Source of the DNA: Oenanthe sinensis
Lineage: Eukaryota; Streptophyta; Magnoliopsida; Apiales; Apiaceae
DNA: 64,000 nt
Assembly: GCA_028671895.1 (NCBI GenBank)
Contig: CM053796.1
Coordinates: 31,432,860-31,496,859 of the forward strand
Direction: 5' to 3'
Shown piece by piece: positions 45,216 through 57,489 of this stretch. Position numbers and translations under genes: made by a program. Under the pieces are notes generated by a model. The model saw only the letters and a program-made list of their open reading frames with translations. It ran no database searches and was not told the origin of the DNA. Position 1 is the first letter of the stretch, and each line of letters begins with the position of its first letter.

Positions 45216-46683
45216 CTTCTTTTCATACTATTTATTTGTCTTAATTTAGTTTTTAGTTGTTATCCAATAAGTCATTAGGACAAATGCTTTTGTTATCAGC
45301 ACTAGTTGGATTAGTTTTGGTTGATTGCTTCCGTTTAGGAATGTATGCTTTACTAGCTTGATAAACGTAATAAAATATATATGATATTTGTGATTTACAC
45401 ATATGCTTGAGTATTGAAATGATATGTCGTATGTAACGCACTAGTTATCATTTACATGCTTGTTTCTTGATATTGTGATATGCTTGAGTATTGAAATGAT
45501 ATGTCGTATATAATGCACTAGTTATCATTTACATGCTTGTTTCTTGATATTGTGATATGGTTCATGTCTTGACTTGATACCCTCACATGACATTAACACT
45601 AGACAGGGGCATATTACCATGACTCTATAAACAAATGGGCTGATCACCCTACTACATTATATATGATAGGGGAAATACCCTTATTAATAATCCAAATCAC
45701 GCTGAATAATAGTAAAAGACGAATGTCATTTTTATATGGGATTTGCCTATAATATACGACATAAAAACTACGATTACTAAGTACGTTTCAAGAGGGGAAG
45801 GCCTTTTAACGACTTAACGTTGTACGTGCACCTACGAAATTAAAAATTTATTACATATTACGTTCAACTACGATAAAACACATTATTACAAATACATCAA
45901 ATGACAACGCTATAACACACTAACATTTTTCACATGTGTACTACATCATGAGAATATGACTAATTGGTTATAATATTTCACTACGAATATTACTTACAAT
46001 TCCACGGAACACTACAAATTTGTGATTATTATGAGTGACATTTGATGATATTACAACATGTAACTATATTCGACGCATGTCCTGATTGGTCATGTCAACC
46101 AACGTGAATAGTCAAATACTTTAAAATGACATTCATAACATGTTTCTCTACACATAGTTAACGTCATTGTATAGTTATAGTATGACAACAGGCTTTACCC
46201 TCGACATAGTGAGTGATGTCTGACAGCGAAGTCGACACTAACTAAAATTCTGAAATAAACCTCGAAATATGAAGTTAAGACTACTGGAAACATGGAGAAA
46301 CAAGTTAAAAGTAACTATGGGGAATAGGATTAGAACTAACACGACAAGTCGTGTTAAATGTCAAAAATCTACGTCAACCGTCAAAATAAAATCATACGCA
46401 TTTCCCACTCGAAGAGTGAAACAAGAACTATAAGTAGCAGACAGATCAACCCGAATACTTATAAAAAAAAAGAAATTTTACTGAAAGAAAAGTTCAAATT
46501 CTACGTGAATCATTTGCATAGAGCAACATAAAGTAGTCACATGGCATCGTAGTTGTCATCCTTGGGCAGGTCCTGACTGATGTTGACTACATTCTCATTG
46601 TCGACATCAAAAGTATCATTAGGATATGCGTCATTGTAGATTTTCACTGTTTCATCTATCTCCCAAGTCAACCATTCACCACG
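45216..46683 (+). other. Tat 3' spacer before the antisense gene
   Basis: No sense-strand gene. It contains a 77-bp tandem duplication (45401-45554) and otherwise A/T-rich sequence with many GACAT/ACGACAT words. Confidence 0.6.
45401..45560. repeat. Two-copy tandem repeat, 77-bp period
   Basis: The unit starting ATATGCTTGAGTATTGAAAT at 45401 recurs at 45478 with two or three changes, and the first bases of a third unit follow at 45555. Confidence 0.9.
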
Positions 46684-49130
46684 CTTTTATTCCAACATCA
46701 TCTCAGCTCGGGTAAGCATAATTTGTTGTCGGGAAGCAGCCATAGCTTCTTCATGGTATTTCTTCTCGGACTCTTGAACCTTAACAGCAAAGTCATCGAA
46801 CTCCTTTAGAACATCATTAGCATCCTTTAAAATAACCTTAGCTTGCTCCTGAGCAACACAGATTTTTTCAGCACACTCACTGTGTTCAGCCTCTAAATCC
46901 TTAAGCAATTTCAATTCATTCTCATAGGCTTCACGAGCCACTAAGGTACTTTGTAGAGCCTGCAAACAAGTGATAGCACATAAAGAATACTGTTTGCGAT
47001 GAGTACAAAGCAATAACAGATGACATATAGATTGAGAAGATAATAAATGGCATACATGGTAGATATGTCCGGTAGCATCTTCAAGGGTCTAGTCAGGATT
47101 CTTAGTAGCATGACCATCAATGGACTGAGGTAACAAAATATCCTTGAGTAGGTGTGCGAAGGTCTAGCCCCGACACTGTACCTATGAGCAATGTCAGGGG
47201 CAAGAACATCAACCTTAGCAAGCGACGACATGAACGGTGAGCCAATCTTTACTTTCTTGGCGATAGGAGAGCTCAAGATTGGACCAAAAGTTGGAGTGAC
47301 CTTGGATGAAGAAGTATCAGTGGACTTATCGTCTCGAGGGCGTTTAGCAAACAGTTCCTTGCTTGAAATAGTCAAGGCATGGAATGTAGAAGCTTAAACT
47401 CTACAACCATTATAAGTGGATCAATTGTAGAGAGAATCAACATGGAAAGACATATACCCAAAGATAAGTAAGCGGAAAATGTAAAGAGTCCATGCATACC
47501 TCTAGCAAACAACTGACCAGAACTCATCTCGACCCCCTTGTCACTTTTGGGACTATCAACCGAACCTGAGGACACACTCGTAACAGTGTTGTCTTTCATG
47601 CAAGACTCTGAAGTTTACTTCTAGTTCTACCAGCGGCTGTTGAAGCTAATGGCTTTTCAGGAGTTTCTTTCACATGTTTAGCAGTGCTCTTCATCAATTT
47701 CTCAGTGAAATATTTGACAACGACCTGGGTGGCATACCGTATAGGACGGTTGAGGAGGTTAGGCCACAACCTATCGGGTATGCTCAGACTTTTGATGATC
47801 TCCGTAGTCTTCTGGACATCATCGCTAACTTCCATAGATTCGACAGTGCGATCTAGTAAGATATACATGACATTGAAGAAATAATTAAATCAGTCACCAA
47901 TTAAAACGTATGGTGAATGACATGGAATATACTACGATAACCAAAAACATATGAAAATGGGAAGGCTCAATATGGCAACAAAGATATAATTCAAGGAAAT
48001 ATTTGACAAACCCCCAAGACATTTTATGAAGCACATGGTTATCAACTATCGAATAACAGGATAAAGTTTGCCCAATATAGACAAATACAGGAAACCGCAA
48101 AGAAGGTGAAAAGACGATTTAAGTTGTCACAAATACACTACCAAATACATGGCGAACGCAGACAATAAACATCAATAACGACTAGAATGACAATTATTGA
48201 ATACCTAGTGGAAGCCGGTCACACACACAAATATATGATTCCTGGAAACAAATTAGTACTGATGACTAAAGGCAATATGACTCGACAGACTAATTGAAAC
48301 AACATAGTAGGCAAAAGCCCAACATGACAACCAACAACGAAGAATGCAATAGCAAGTATACAACATACGTATCGAAAAACTCAATGTCAAGGCCCATCAA
48401 CAGGACAGTATCAGTGTCACAAGAAAATGACATAACAATCATGTATGCAAAAATAAAAAAAAATAAAACAAGCTTAACTGGACATTTCATCGAACACAAA
48501 AGTTACAAGAAACGAAGTCACAAAGAAGATCGAAACAAAAGTAGTATCGCACCTTCTTTATTCTACAACAAACGAAGATAAGAACCTCTCTCCCCCAATG
48601 AGCTTTTTTCAATAAAAAAGTATTCTTCCAACCTCGGTCATTCACCGTATCCAAGTTGTAAATCAGAGCATCCTCTTTATTCTTGAAAACTAGCCCATAT
48701 CGACACTTGTTGAATCTCTTAGTATTGAAGACATGATGAATTAATTCAACACTAACACCTACGTGAAGTTTCTCTTCGATAGCATTGAGGCATGTTAGCA
48801 TCCTCCAAGTCGAGGGCATCAATTGCCCAGGTGCCAGATCCATGGTTTTGAGCGAATCTTTGATAGGCAAAGGAAATTGAATCCCTATGTCGAATGTGTA
48901 GTAGTAAAAGGTCACCCAACCTTTACTATGCTAATCAGCTCCTTCAGCGGCTTGAAGGATAATCACGCGAACGCTACCATCAAATAACAGCATTATCTCG
49001 TCAATTTTCACATCTTTAATTAAACTCATGTTGTTGTCGCTACAATATAGTGTTGAGGTCAGAGTCCAGATGGGCTGTTTGTGTTTTCTGCATCGGAAGC
49101 TGCGGTTTTAGCACTCTTCTTCACCATGAG
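46684..49130 (-). pseudogene. Antisense multi-exon ORF of the Tat element
   Basis: On the strand opposite gag-pol, several coding-like segments follow in order. Exon 1 (about 49040-48590) includes VKIDEIMLLFDG, LAPGQLMPSTWRMLTCLNAI and RYGLVFKNKEDALIY ... GWKNTFLLKK, which resembles the 'putative gypsy type transposon' family. A later exon (about 47850-47600) holds VSDDVQKTTEIIKSLSIPDR. Then come a Ser/Lys-rich segment (47600-47500), another with FAKRPRDDKSTDTSSSK (from about 47360) and a coiled-coil exon (46959-46687, ending RAEMMLE then a stop). A 96-bp intron at 46960-47055 has GTATGC and TTTGCAG borders in frame. Stops (about 48932 and 47093) and a one-base shift near 47600 show decay. 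Antisense ORFs are known in Grande and Retand; their role is unknown. Confidence 0.75.
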
Positions 49131-49350
49131 TACAAAGGCTGCAAAAAGTGGGTATCTATTGGAGAAGATTGAAGCTTGAGATGAAACCCTTACTGGGAAT
49201 GAGAGTATTTATAAAACGAAGAGGGAGAGTTTTAATCGAATGCAAAGACTGATTTATATGTTGTATAAGATATATGTGATATAGTGGCATAAACCATGAG
49301 GTATTAATCCTATTGGTTGTGTGTTTTCGACCAATAGGATTAGGGACAAC

Positions 49351-49942
49351 TGTTGGGGGTGAATTTTCACATGTCCGACGACAACATTCGGTTGTCGACA
49401 ACAAGGACAGGATGGAGGCAGTGGTGTCCGATGACAACTCAGCAGACGCTAGAAACAGTCAAGCAACCCTCCTAAATTTTAGGAAAAGATAACTCTCTTA
49501 TCCCAAATCAATAGGATCGTGGAGAAGTGGTTTCCTATCATCAAGGCACGTGTAAATAGAGTTAAATACAACAAAATATCAGTACATTATCACGATACAT
49601 ACACAATACACATCACATTACACCTCGACTCTACCTCAACAACATTATTACCTAACAATTGAAGTCTAGAGCTGACTTTCCCATTTTTCTTCATTGTAAC
49701 TTCATCTTCTTTAGTTGTAAACATTGTAACATCATTATAGTGGATCACATTTGGTTGGAAAAGGTCCCACCCACGATTTTTACCTCTCAAAGGGGTTTTC
49801 CGCGTCACCAATCGCTTGTGTCTTGTTCTTTCTTTGTTCTTGTTAATTTCTATTGTGTTCTTGTTCTTTGCTTGTCATACGAATTAAACTCACTTTAAAT
49901 CATTTAGACTTAATCTTTAACCTACAAAAATTTACCAAAACA
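49351..49942 (+). repeat. Tat element 3' LTR
   Basis: Begins TGTTGGGGGTGA and ends CCAAAACA, 592 bp, followed by the ATTTG duplication. The short purine-rich stretch AGGATTAGGGACAAC just upstream is a weak polypurine tract. Confidence 0.96.
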
Positions 49943-49947
49943 ATTTG

Positions 49948-50574
49948 CTCATTAATTTTGACAGGTGTCTGACATGTCAAAACATTTAATCGACGGCACA
50001 TCTAAGAACTAATTGATTGTTGCGAACTTCTGAAATGCATAAATGAAAATGACAACATATCACAATCGGCTTCAAAGTTGGTCACCTTAACTAAAGCATA
50101 TGCAATTTGAATTGTAGTTGGGTGACCAAGTATGTGGTGTTGTTTTTGTTACATTGAGCATAGAACTCGGACTCGACCATATTCAATACAAAATGCAAAC
50201 TAGTTATGGTATTATTTATTATTATATAACATTAAAAAAAATATTTTTTAGTGCTAAAATAAAATTTGTACTCTAATATTAGTTGCATTTTGAAATCAAG
50301 TAATTTTGAAGTTTCATCAATTTTTTATCTAATTTTTTAAACTTTCATTTAAAGTATATCAATTTTCATAAATACTATATTATTATAACTGAAATATTAA
50401 AAAATTTGGTCGTTGGTATGGTACTGGGTGAACCATAAAAAAGATCTTAACCGTCTAATTTTATGTGAACCATATAAACAATCTTAACTATTGAATTTTA
50501 ATAAAATATAATTTTTAAAAAAAATATAATCATATATACAACTATAACCCCAGTAGTCCTCATTTTATACAAGA
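49948..50574. other. AT-rich spacer between the Tat element and element C
   Basis: No gene. The last 45 bases (about 50531-50575) resemble 63138-63175 and share the words TATACAACT and AGTCCTC, so element C probably inserted into or beside a member of a local repeat family. Confidence 0.55.
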
Positions 50575-50579
50575 TGGGA

Positions 50580-51112
50580 TGTTAGGAAATAAATATTGAT
50601 GCTGTCAAAGAATGAAGATCAGAGTTTATGTTGACATCATCAGAGAATGAGGAAGTTGTCGATCAGAATTTACTCTATCAGATAATACTCAATTAGAGTT
50701 TACTCTAACAGAAAATGCTCAAATCAGAGAATAAACAACCGACAGAGTTTATCAATCAGAGTTTGTGAAGGAAACAGACAAATCAGAATTTGAATATGAG
50801 AGTGAAGACGGAATCCAAATAGAAGTCTATTGCCTTATTAAAATTATTCTTTTCATAATCTGTTTTGTAATTGAATTATAAATGTGTCTATATAAACACA
50901 GACATAGGTTAATAATATTGTAACTTTCAAGATTTATTTTTCATAACCTAGCAGCTCTTGAGAACAAATAATTTCTTGAGAGAGTTTTGTATTCAGTTTA
51001 TTCAAGTTAATACAAAACAATATTTTATTTTTCATACTTGTGTTCATAATCGATTAGTTGATACTATTACATTCAACCCCCCTTCTGTAATAGTTATCTT
51101 TTTGGGCAAACA
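50580..51112 (+). repeat. Element C 5' LTR
   Basis: Begins TGTTAGGAAAT and ends GGGCAAACA. It contains at least six inverted copies or near-copies of the AAACTCTGA word (as TCAGAGTTT) between about 50617 and 50770. A TGACATCA site at 50632-50639 replaces the intact TGACGTCA of the other LTRs. A TATA box lies at 50889-50896. Confidence 0.96.
50889..50896 (+). promoter_or_regulatory. TATA box in element C 5' LTR
   Basis: TATATAAA in the context GTCTATATAAACACAG, about 220 bases before the LTR end. Confidence 0.65.
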
Positions 51113-51114
51113 AT

Positions 51115-51126
51115 TGGTATCAGAGC
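51115..51126 (+). other. Element C primer-binding site
   Basis: TGGTATCAGAGC, complementary to the 3' end of plant initiator methionine tRNA, two bases after the LTR end. Confidence 0.93.
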
Positions 51127-51160
51127 AACCAGTTAATTATAACTCAAAGATCATATAAAT

Positions 51161-53290
51161 ATGTCTAGAAACAAGTATGAAAGCATCAGGATCCCAATGT
51201 TGAAGAAGGCTGAATACCTTACATGAAGGGTGAAGATGATGATGTTCCTGGAAGCAACTAATCCTGATTATTTAGACAGAATTCATACATGTCAGTATCT
51301 ACCAACCAAACTAGTGTCATCTACAATTGTGGAAGGAAGACAAATCCATTAATATTACACCCTGAAAGACAAGAAAGAATGGACCAATGAAGAAAAACTT
51401 GAAGTCCTCAAAGATGCAAAGGTAAGGAATATTCTGCACAATAGTCTTGACTCTGTGATGTCTAACAGGATAATTGCATGCAAAACTGCCAACAAAATTT
51501 GGGATGTACTAGAGGTTCAATGCCAAGAAACCAAGGAAATAAACAAGAACAGAAGATCTGTGCTAATTCAAGAATATGAATATTTTAAGGCAAAACAAAA
51601 TGAAACTCTCAGAGATATATATGACATATTTCTTACCCTGTTAAATAATTTGGCATTGGTTGATAAAATATGTAAAAATGAAGATTCCAATACCAAATTT
51701 CTAAGGGCTATTCCTGAAGAATAGGATCTGCAGACATCCTTGATAAGAGACATGGCTGATTTAGATGAGATGTCTTTATATGAAGTCTATGGAAAATTAA
51801 AAACTCATGATTTGGAATTACAGAAAAGAAGAAATAGAAAGAGTAGGAAGACAAAATCTATTTCTTTGAATGTTGAAGCCAAGATTGAAGAACCTATTGA
51901 AAAAGTCCTTAAGGCATCAATAAGAAAAGGAAAAGCTGTAATGGTCCAAGAAAATAGTGAATCAGAGTTTGAGGCAAACTCTGATGATTCCTCAGATTCT
52001 GACATATTGGAGACGGTTGCTATGATTGTTAAAGGCTTCAAAAATATGAAGTACAAAAAGTACATAAAACAAGGTAGTTTTCAGAAAAAGCATGGAGAAC
52101 CAGAAAAGAAAGACAGATTCAGGAAAAGAGAAGAAAAAGATGGAAAATCAAAGACTATTGACAAATCAAAGGTTAAGTGTTATAAGTGTAACAAGATGGG
52201 GAACTTTGCTACTGAGTGCAGAAGTAAGGAATCTGGAAAAACACTCATCACATCAAAGAAAGATTGGATGGATTCCTCAAATTCTGAAGAAGAAACAAAC
52301 TATGCTCTCATGGAAAACTCTGATGCTCCCATCCTAAACTCTGACAAGGTACTAAACTCTATCTTTAATTTTGACACTGAAAATATCTGTGAATTAAAGT
52401 CTTTCCTTAGATCATTGCATGTATGTTTTAAATCACAGTCTCTTGAAAATGAAAGATTAAAATCTGAGATACAAACTCTGACTGCTAAGAATAAGTCTCT
52501 TGAATCTTTTTTTTTTTGAAACAAGTCTCTTGAATCTAAAAATTCTAATATGCTTAGCATTAAAAAAGACTGTGAAAATGCCATACGCATGCAAACTCAA
52601 TTAGAAATTCAAGTTGAATATTTGAAATCTGAGATAGCTAAGGAAAACGAGACTTTCAGAGTTTGGACAAACTCTGGCAAGAAAGTCCAACAAATGCTTT
52701 CCAACAAGAATTGGACTTCTGCCTTAGATTACAAATCTGATAAAGAAACACACACTAAAGCACACACAAAAGGAACATTAAGAGAACCTATGAAATTTGT
52801 TAGAGCTAGTAATGACAAGAAATCTACAGCTGGTGAATGCTCTAATAATAACAAAGGTAAAAAGAATAGTGTGTCAGAGAATAAACCTGTCAATATAGGA
52901 TTACTTACACAGAAGCAAATTAATGAAAAGTTGAAGGCAGTTACTAATAAAGATAAAACTAAAAATGTGAAAAGAAATAGAAATGGAAAAGTAGGAATTA
53001 CTAAGGGGAATAACTATAAGTATATCCCTGATACTCTTAGAAAAACCTGCTTTAATTGTGGTAATTCAAATCACATTGCCATTGACTGCAAACAAAATAA
53101 AAAGAAGGAACCTGAGAAACCTAATTCAGAGGCTAGAAAACAGACTAGATTTAGATCACAAAATCCCTGTTTTCACTGTGGTAGTTTATGGCATTCTATT
53201 TATACTTGCAAACAATATCATAGTTTGTTTTACAATTATTATGAACCAATGCCTCAACTGAATATATCTCCAAAACATGCTGTCAAATAA
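51161..53290 (+). pseudogene. Element C gag, broken by stops
   Basis: The frame starts at the ATG at 51161 (MSRNKYESIRIPML), the first after the primer site, and remains in register to the end of gag. Stops lie near 51221, 51352, 51722 and 52517 (beside a T-run). Features in order: the N-terminal capsid-like part with KTANKIWDVLEVQ, then DMADLDEMSLYEVYGKLK, and a first zinc knuckle CYKCNKMGNFATEC in which the expected His is Asn. A coiled-coil segment (52380-52640) is followed by a Lys-rich region and two more Cys/His knuckles, CFNCGNSNHIAIDC (53050) and CFHCGSLWHSIYTC (53170). Three knuckles is more than the usual one in Copia gag but is seen in the SIRE lineage. The stop at 53288 ends this open stretch. 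Confidence 0.9.
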
Positions 53291-55054
53291 TTTTTTATGA
53301 TAAAATCTGATAAAAGAAAAGTAAAATATGACAGTATAAACTCTGAAAATGCAAAGTCTGATCATGTAAACTCTGTTAACATAAACTCTGATAAAAACAC
53401 TTCTGCTGCAAGAATTAAAAAGTTTCAAAAGAAAGGACCCAAATTAGTTTGGGTCCCCAAACCTACTAATTAATTTGCATTAACTGATTGCAGGAAAAAC
53501 ATCCTAGTGATTGATAGTAGATGTTCTGCACATATGACTGGAAATAAATCTCTTCTTTCAGAGTTTGATGAGAAGGCTGACCCAACAATATCTTATGGAG
53601 ATGGCAACATATGAAGAACACTGAGATATGACAATATTGTTATTGGAAATGTCATCATTGAAAATGTATCTCTGGTTGAAGGACTCAAGCATAATCTGTT
53701 AAGTATGAGTCAAATGACAAACTGAGGTTATTCTGTGGAATTTCATGGAACTCATTGTGTAGTGAAAAACAAGAAGAATGGTAAAATAATTCTTATTGGT
53801 CACAGACATAACAACTTATTTGAAGCTAGCTTGGATGTAAACTCTGATGGTCCTTTAACTTGTTTACTTAGAAAGGCATCATCCTTGAAAAGCTGGAATT
53901 GGCACAAAAAGTCGTGTCACTTGAATTTTCGAAACATAAATGAATTGGTGAAAAAGGATCTAGTAAGTGGTCTTCCAAAAGTTCAATTTCATCCTGATGG
54001 ACTCTGTGATTCATGTCAAAAGGCCAAACAAAAAAAGATATCTTTCAAGAGCAAAACTGAAAATTCTATTGATCAACCTTTTCATCTATTGCATCTTGGT
54101 TTATTTGGTCCTGTCAAAATTATGTCCATTGGAAAGAAAAAATATACTCTGGTGATAGTTGATGATTATACTAGATTTACCTGGGTGTACTTTTTACATA
54201 AGAAGGATGAAACTACAAAGATAATTTTTGATCATATTGCAATGATTGAAAATGGATCACTACACAAGGTAAATAATCTAAGGAGTGACAATGGAACAGA
54301 GTTTAAGAACTCTGTAATGGAAGAATTCTTCTCAACAAAAGGAATTATTCAACAATTCTTAGCACCTGAAACACCTCAACAAAATGGTGTAGTTGAAAGA
54401 AAGAATAGAACTCTAATTGAATCTGCCAGAACAATTCTAGAAGGGGAAAATCTACCTACTTATTTTTGGGCAGAAGCTGTGAATACTGCATGCATTACGC
54501 AGAATTGCACTTTGATAAACAAACATGGAATGACTCCATATGAAACTTTAAAGGGAAGAAATCCAAATGTCAAATACTTTCACATCTTTGGAAGCAAGTG
54601 TTTTATTCTCAAAACACATCGTGAACAATTGAAGAAATTTGAACTCAAAGTAGATGAAGAAATTTTTGTTGGTTATGCTACAACTTCTAAAACCTCTTCA
54701 AGGGCATTCAAAATGTTCAATTTAAAGACAAAGATAGTCATGGAATCAATTAATGTCTCTTTTGATGAAGGAAAAATAGCTGAATTACATGATGAAGATG
54801 CTCAGGAAACTCTGAGATTTGAGAATGAATTGCAGAACACAAACTCTGTTGAACTAAACTCTGATGAGTTAAACTCTGGTGAACTAAACTCTAATGAGTT
54901 AAACTCTGTTGAACCAAACTCTGATGAGATAAACTTTGTTCAACCAAACTTTGATGAGGTAAACTCTGATTCAGAAATGATTGAAATAGAAATTAAAGAT
55001 TCTGCACATGTTGAGGGGGAACAACATCAATCAAATACTGATATTGAAGAATAA
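53291..55054 (+). pseudogene. Element C protease and integrase, broken
   Basis: In the same frame as gag. The protease core reads VIDSRCSAHMTGNKSLL (about 53510), where the usual active-site DSG is DSR, and continues VIIENVSLVEGLKHNLLSM; stops at about 53472, 53612 and 53723 flank it. The integrase zinc region runs from WHKKSCHLNF to CDSCQKAK (53900-54030). The first catalytic Asp region is HLGLFGPV (54100), with Gly where Asp is expected. The second Asp (RSDNGTEF) and the Glu (QQNGVVERKNRTL) are intact. The C-terminal tail is rich in Asn-Ser-Asp triplets (54840-54980). Both enzymes look inactive. Confidence 0.9.
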
Positions 55055-56880
55055 ACCACAATTATTGAAATATCAGAGTCTGACCAAACTCTGACCAAAA
55101 CAAACTCTGAAACCCTAAACTCTAATCAATCAAACTCTGAGACCACAAAATTTGAGACTTCAAACTCTGATCATTCAAACTCTGAGACATCAAACACTGA
55201 TGGAAGCACAACTTCAGGGGGAGGATCATCATTTACAGAAGAATCATTCTATGAAGGAACAAATCATGGGGGAGCATCTAGTTCAAGAATTTTTCCACAT
55301 CCAAGAAAATGGACCAAAGATCACACAACTGATTTAATTATTGGTGATCTAGAAAGTGGAGTACAGACAAGGAAATCTACTCAGAATGAATGTCTATTTC
55401 ATAGTTTTCTTTCTCAAACAGAACCAAAGAAGGTTGAAGATGCTTTGAAGGATGCAGATTGGGTTACTGCAATGCAGGAAGAATTAAATGAGTTTGAAAG
55501 AAATGAAGTTTGGACCTTAGTTCCAAGGCCAAAGAACAGATTAATTGTTGGCATAAAATCGGTGTTTAGAAACAAGACATACTCTGATGGAATCATTCCA
55601 ATAAAAAAACCAAGACTAGTTGCCAATGGTTATTCTCAACAGGAAGGTATTGATTATGATGAAACCTTTGCACCAATAGCTAGACTTGAAGCAATCCGAA
55701 TTTTTCTTACTTATGTTGCACACAAGAAATTCAAGGTCTACTAAATGGATGTTAAAAGTGTATTTTTAAATGGAGAACTTGGAGAAAAAGTTTATGTTGA
55801 ACAAGCACATGGCTTTGTCAATCAAAAATATCTAAATCATGTCTACAGACTGGATAAAGCCTTATATGGACTCAAACAAGCACCAAGAGTCTGGTATGAA
55901 ACTCTGGCTCAATTTTTACTTGTAAAACCCGAGGTACAATTGATAAAACCTTGTTTTATAGAACTTAAGGTAAAGATTTATTATTGCTACAAATATATGT
56001 TGATGATATTATATTTGGTTCCACTAATGAGAAACTCTGTAAAAGATTTTCAAAGCTAATGCAGTCTAGGTATAAAATGAGCATGATGGGAGAATTGAGT
56101 TATTCTCTAGGATTACAAGTGAAACAGACTGATGAAGGAATTTTCATAAATCAGTCTAAATACACAAAGAATCTACTCACTAAATTCCAAATTCAAGACT
56201 CTGCATCTGCTACAACTCCAATGACTACTACAACAAAACTTGATCAAGACACTGGAGAACCTGCTGATATTACAGTATATATAAGCATGATTGGTTCTCT
56301 ACTCTATTTGATTGTAAGTAGACCAGACATTATGTTTGCAACCTGCCTATGTGCTAGATTTTAGGGAAATCCAAGGGAACCACATTTACTTGTTGTTAAG
56401 AGAATTTTCAGATATCTTAATGGCACCATTAATCTTGGCTTATGGTATCCTAGAGAGTCTGATTTTAAATTAAAAGGCTATTCAGATGCTAACTTTCCAG
56501 GATGCAAAATTTATAGGAAAAGCACAAGTGGCAGTTGTCAATTTTTAGGTGGAAGAATTATCTCATGATTCAGTAAGAAACAGAAATCTATCTCAACATC
56601 AATAGCAGAGTATTAATATATAGCTGCATGAAGCTGTTGTACACAAATCTTATGGATGAAAAATCAACTGTTAGATTATGGTTTAAACTTTTCAAAAATT
56701 CTTATTTATTGTGATAATCAAAGTACTATTAGAATGACAGGAAATCCAGTTCAACATTCTGTAACAAAGCACATCAGTATCAGATATCACTTCATAAGGG
56801 AATATGTCATGGAAGGAACAATTGAAATGTATTTTGTTCCCGCAGATCAATAGTTAACAGATATATTCACCAAGCCCTGT
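55055..56880 (+). pseudogene. Element C reverse transcriptase and RNase H, broken
   Basis: RT begins near 55380 (STQNECLFHSFLSQTEPKKV) and shows WTLVPRPKNR, GYSQQEGIDYDETFAP, MDVKSVFLNGELGEKVYVEQ and YRLDKALYGLKQAPRVW. The catalytic IYVDDIIFGS is present in another frame (55987-56016) after a frameshift between about 55930 and 55984. It continues as GLQVKQTDEGIF and SRPDIMFATCLCARF. RNase H follows: a GYSDANFPGC segment near 56480 (the usual DADFAGC is altered), stops near 56568 and 56614, then TKHISIRYHFIREYVMEG. Stops at 55052, 55742, 56362 and 56851 further break it. Confidence 0.9.
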
Positions 56881-57489
56881 GTGAAGCAACTTTGACAAGA
56901 TTGGTTTCTGAATTAGGGATGGTGACAAGTGGATCAACTCCAGATGGGAAATAGCAGACAATCAGAATATGTGGTAAATTCTGATGGAAAATGGAGTAAA
57001 CTCTGATCTTTAGAACATCTATTCTCTGATCACAAGTTATCAGTGTTTATGGTAAACTCTGTCAGAGTATATGGTAAACTCTACAGATAATGAAAACTCT
57101 GATTACTATAAACTTTGATTACATATTAAAATCTATTTGTTTTAAACTCTGATTATATGTTAAACTCTGTTTGTACTAAACTCTATTACATGATTAAACT
57201 CTGAGCTATTCTCTTATTGGACTAATCATAGGGCGCGTGTTTGTCACGGAAAATGTTTTAGATTTATACACAAATACACACACACTTGCTGTATTTTGAG
57301 AATTGAACTACTCATTATTCTTCCAATAATTTTATGCCATGTGTCCCACTATAGAGTATATGCAAATGAGAGGAAATAGTTTAATTCTTATTTTCACTTT
57401 GAATTATTCATCTGCATCTAATATTTCTCTCTTTCTCTCTCGTTTCATATAAACCTTAATTTCTTAAACCTTCTAATATCTGATTTTCA
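56881..57489 (+). other. Element C spacer between pol and ORF3
   Basis: No gene. It holds about ten AAACTCTG-type words between 56990 and 57210, in non-coding sequence, then an AT-rich stretch. It is collinear with the element B spacer. Confidence 0.75.

Larger units (their letters stand above)
39541..49942 (+). mobile_element. Tat-lineage Ty3/Gypsy LTR retrotransposon, full length
   Basis: A 10,402-bp element with 593- and 592-bp LTRs that differ at about 29 positions (about 5%), flanked by a perfect 5-bp duplication ATTTG (39536-39540 and 49943-49947). It has a Tat-type primer-binding site, gag with a CDFHGDYGHKAYDC knuckle, a protease, an RT with an intact YIDD box, a first RNase H, a second RNase H after it, an integrase with D, D and E in place, and a long 3' region with an antisense gene. 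About a dozen stops and one gag frameshift disable it. Of the elements measured here it is the youngest by LTR divergence. Confidence 0.96.

Noticed and set aside
47191..47884. Plus-strand frames within the Tat 3' region
   Set aside because: They oppose the antisense exons, which have the better protein features and splice borders.
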